Part shown: positions 4,766-5,550 of the stretch, piece by piece
Position numbering within the stretch: the stretch's first letter is position 1
Layout of the letters: each line of letters begins with the position of its first letter
Assembly: GCA_031272305.1 (NCBI GenBank)
Contig: JAISUA010000268.1
Location: 1-5,550 of the forward strand
DNA from: Clostridioides sp.
GTDB taxonomy: Bacteria > Bacillota > Clostridia > Peptostreptococcales > Peptostreptococcaceae
Reading direction: 5' to 3'
Length of the DNA: 5,550 nt
Position numbers and translations under genes: made by a program
Notes under the pieces: generated by a model
What the model was told of the DNA's origin: nothing
Seen by the model: only the letters and a program-made list of their open reading frames with translations
Database searches by the model: none

Positions 4766-5329
4766 ATGGAATTTGCAGATAAAAATCAAAATAAGGCATC
4801 AAAGATAGATAATAAAAAAGAAAACAAGGAATTGAACACAAATAAAAATCAAAATAAGATATCAAACAAAGATAATAAAAAAGAAAACAAGGAATTGAAC
4901 ACAAACGAAAATCAAAATAATAGATTAAATACAGCTAAAAAAGGAAACAAGTTATTAAAAAAACATAATAAGCAAAAATGGAAGGAGGAAAATAGAAATA
5001 AAGGAGCGTTTGGAGAAGAAGTAGCCTGTGAATATTTAAAAAAGAAAGGAGCACAGATAATAGAGCGAAATTATACAAATCATGTTGCAGAGATAGATAT
5101 AATAGCAAAGCTCGATGAGAATCTTGTATTTGTCGAAGTAAAATCAAGAATGAATTTAAGATATGGCTATCCATCTGAATCAGTTGATTTTAGAAAAAAA
5201 AAGAAAATAGTCAATTTGGCACAGTACTATATATACAAGAATGAGTGCTTTGATGTTCCTATTAGATTTGACGTTGTAGAAGTATTTTTGAATGAAGGGA
5301 AGTTAAGACATATAATAAATGCTTTTTGA
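4766..5329 (+). CDS. yraN: YraN family (UPF0102) endonuclease-like protein with repeat-bearing N-terminal extension
   Basis: The C-terminal part (about 77-187) is a YraN/UPF0102 domain, a small PD-(D/E)xK nuclease-like fold related to Holliday junction resolvases whose cellular role is poorly defined. Visible blocks: G-A-F-G-E-E-V-A (80-87), E-Y-L-K-K-K-G (89-95), A-E-I-D-I-I-A (108-114), F-V-E-V-K-S-R (122-128), Y-G-Y-P-S-E-S-V (133-140) and I-R-F-D-V-V (166-171). Candidate metal-site residues Glu84, Asp111, Glu124 and Lys126 are present. The usual GEID reads AEID. Family members are normally about 115-130 residues. Here about 76 extra residues, rich in Lys, Asn, Gln and Glu, precede the domain and contain a 21-residue tandem repeat. 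ATG 4766 has GGGGTG (4755-4760) five bases upstream, and no in-frame ATG, GTG or TTG exists near the domain border, so the extension appears to be translated. comM follows 72 bases later, the usual partner. Confidence 0.9.
   Translation: MEFADKNQNKASKIDNKKENKELNTNKNQNKISNKDNKKENKELNTNENQNNRLNTAKKGNKLLKKHNKQKWKEENRNKGAFGEEVACEYLKKKGAQIIERNYTNHVAEIDIIAKLDENLVFVEVKSRMNLRYGYPSESVDFRKKKKIVNLAQYYIYKNECFDVPIRFDVVEVFLNEGKLRHIINAF
4778..4933 (+). repeat. 63-bp tandem repeat encoding the YraN N-terminal extension
   Basis: Two full units (4778-4840 and 4841-4903) encode 21-residue copies that share K-N-Q-N-K and end D-N-K-K-E-N-K-E-L-N-T. A partial third copy starting N-E-N-Q-N runs to about 4933. The last 30 or so bases of units 1 and 2 are identical, while the middle has diverged. 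The period is a multiple of three, so the frame is kept. Confidence 0.93.
4982..4988 (+). other. Internal Shine-Dalgarno-like AAGGAGG at the YraN domain border
   Basis: AAGGAGG is a perfect ribosome binding site, located just where a normal-length yraN would begin (codons 76-78 at 4991-4999). No ATG, GTG or TTG follows at a usable distance in frame: codons 76-79 read AAT AGA AAT AAA. It may be a relic of the ancestral start. The nearby ATG in another frame (4979) stops after a few codons. Confidence 0.6.
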
Positions 5330-5401
5330 TTTTGAATTATAACAAAGCTAAAAAAATATTAACAAAAAACTTGTAAAAAATATGAAATAAGAGGGAAAAT
5401 T

Positions 5402-5550
5402 ATGTTAAGTATTATTAATTCATCAAATTTAATTGGAATAGAAAGTTTTATTGTGAAGGTGGAAGTAGACATTTCTAATGGAATACCAAGTTTTATGATT
5501 GTTGGACTTCCAAGTACTGAGATCAAAGAATAAAGGGAGAGGGTGAAGTC
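5402..5550 (+). pseudogene. comM: Start of a YifB/ComM-type Mg-chelatase-like AAA+ gene, interrupted by an in-frame stop (partial)
   Basis: ATG 5402 has GAGGG (5391-5395) six bases upstream. The frame reads M-L-S-I-I-N-S-S-N-L-I-G-I-E, then V-E-V-D-I-S-N-G-I-P-S-F-M-I-V-G-L-P. This is the characteristic N-terminus of YifB/ComM proteins, whose members have an N-terminal ChlI-like domain and a Mg-chelatase AAA+ domain; ComM is a hexameric helicase helping branch migration in natural transformation. After I-K-E the codon at 5531-5533 is TAA, and the frame then continues R-E-R-V-K. Relatives read K-E-S-R-E-R-V, so a single base change (for example TCA to TAA) replaces the conserved Ser. The first peptide would be only 43 residues. 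Position after yraN is the normal one. The rest lies outside the window, so whether this is a decayed gene, a reinitiating gene or a base-call error cannot be decided. Confidence 0.82.

Noticed and set aside
4935..5174. Minus-strand open frame opposite yraN
   Set aside because: It is a Leu/Phe-rich complement of the Lys-rich YraN sequence, without start signal or homology visible.
5531..5533. TAA in comM considered as programmed recoding
   Set aside because: TAA is not a known selenocysteine or pyrrolysine codon. The normal TAA stops of minC, minD, minE, rodA and ytaF argue against a changed code.

Overview
The window is strongly AT-rich (well under a third G+C by eye). Every gene I can support is on the + strand. 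Gene content and order point to a low-GC Firmicute of the class Clostridia: the tail of a class B penicillin-binding protein, then minC-minD-minE-rodA, is the layout often seen downstream of mreBCD in clostridia. A yraN-comM/yifB pair follows further on. The genus cannot be fixed from the sequence alone; an anaerobe of the Peptostreptococcaceae type is a guess.

Layout. Positions 1-213 are the 3' end of a probable PBP2 gene (mrdA). A gene-free stretch, 214-517, begins with three 36-bp tandem repeats whose first copy covers the PBP2 stop codon. minC (518-1219), minD (1232-2026) and minE (2042-2329) are tightly packed and probably translationally coupled. rodA (2373-3494) follows after a 28-bp perfect palindrome that spans the minE stop. 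A clear intrinsic terminator (3540-3571) closes this cell-shape and division-site operon. ytaF (3701-4342), a MntP-related membrane protein, stands alone. It is followed by a 423-base A-rich gap holding a 14-bp repeat array, a long hairpin with a T-rich tail, and a probable promoter. yraN (4766-5329) carries an unusual repeat-containing Lys/Asn-rich N-terminal extension. The last gene (5402 to the window edge) is recognisably the start of a YifB/ComM-type AAA+ protein, but an in-frame TAA replaces the expected serine codon at codon 44.

How the genes work together. PBP2 (transpeptidase) and RodA (SEDS glycosyltransferase) form the elongation peptidoglycan synthase. MinCDE places the division septum by inhibiting FtsZ near the poles. 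Keeping them in one neighbourhood couples elongation with division-site choice. yraN and comM are usually linked in a DNA-processing/competence cluster, often followed by dprA.

Most notable: the interrupted comM/yifB; the extended YraN with what looks like a fossil ribosome binding site at the junction; substitutions in a usually near-invariant RodA motif; the palindrome across the minE stop; and four independent short tandem duplications (36, 30, 14 and 63 bp periods) in 5.5 kb, which suggests a slippage-prone genome. I found no RNA gene, CRISPR array or insertion sequence, and nothing that clearly forms a new multi-gene system.
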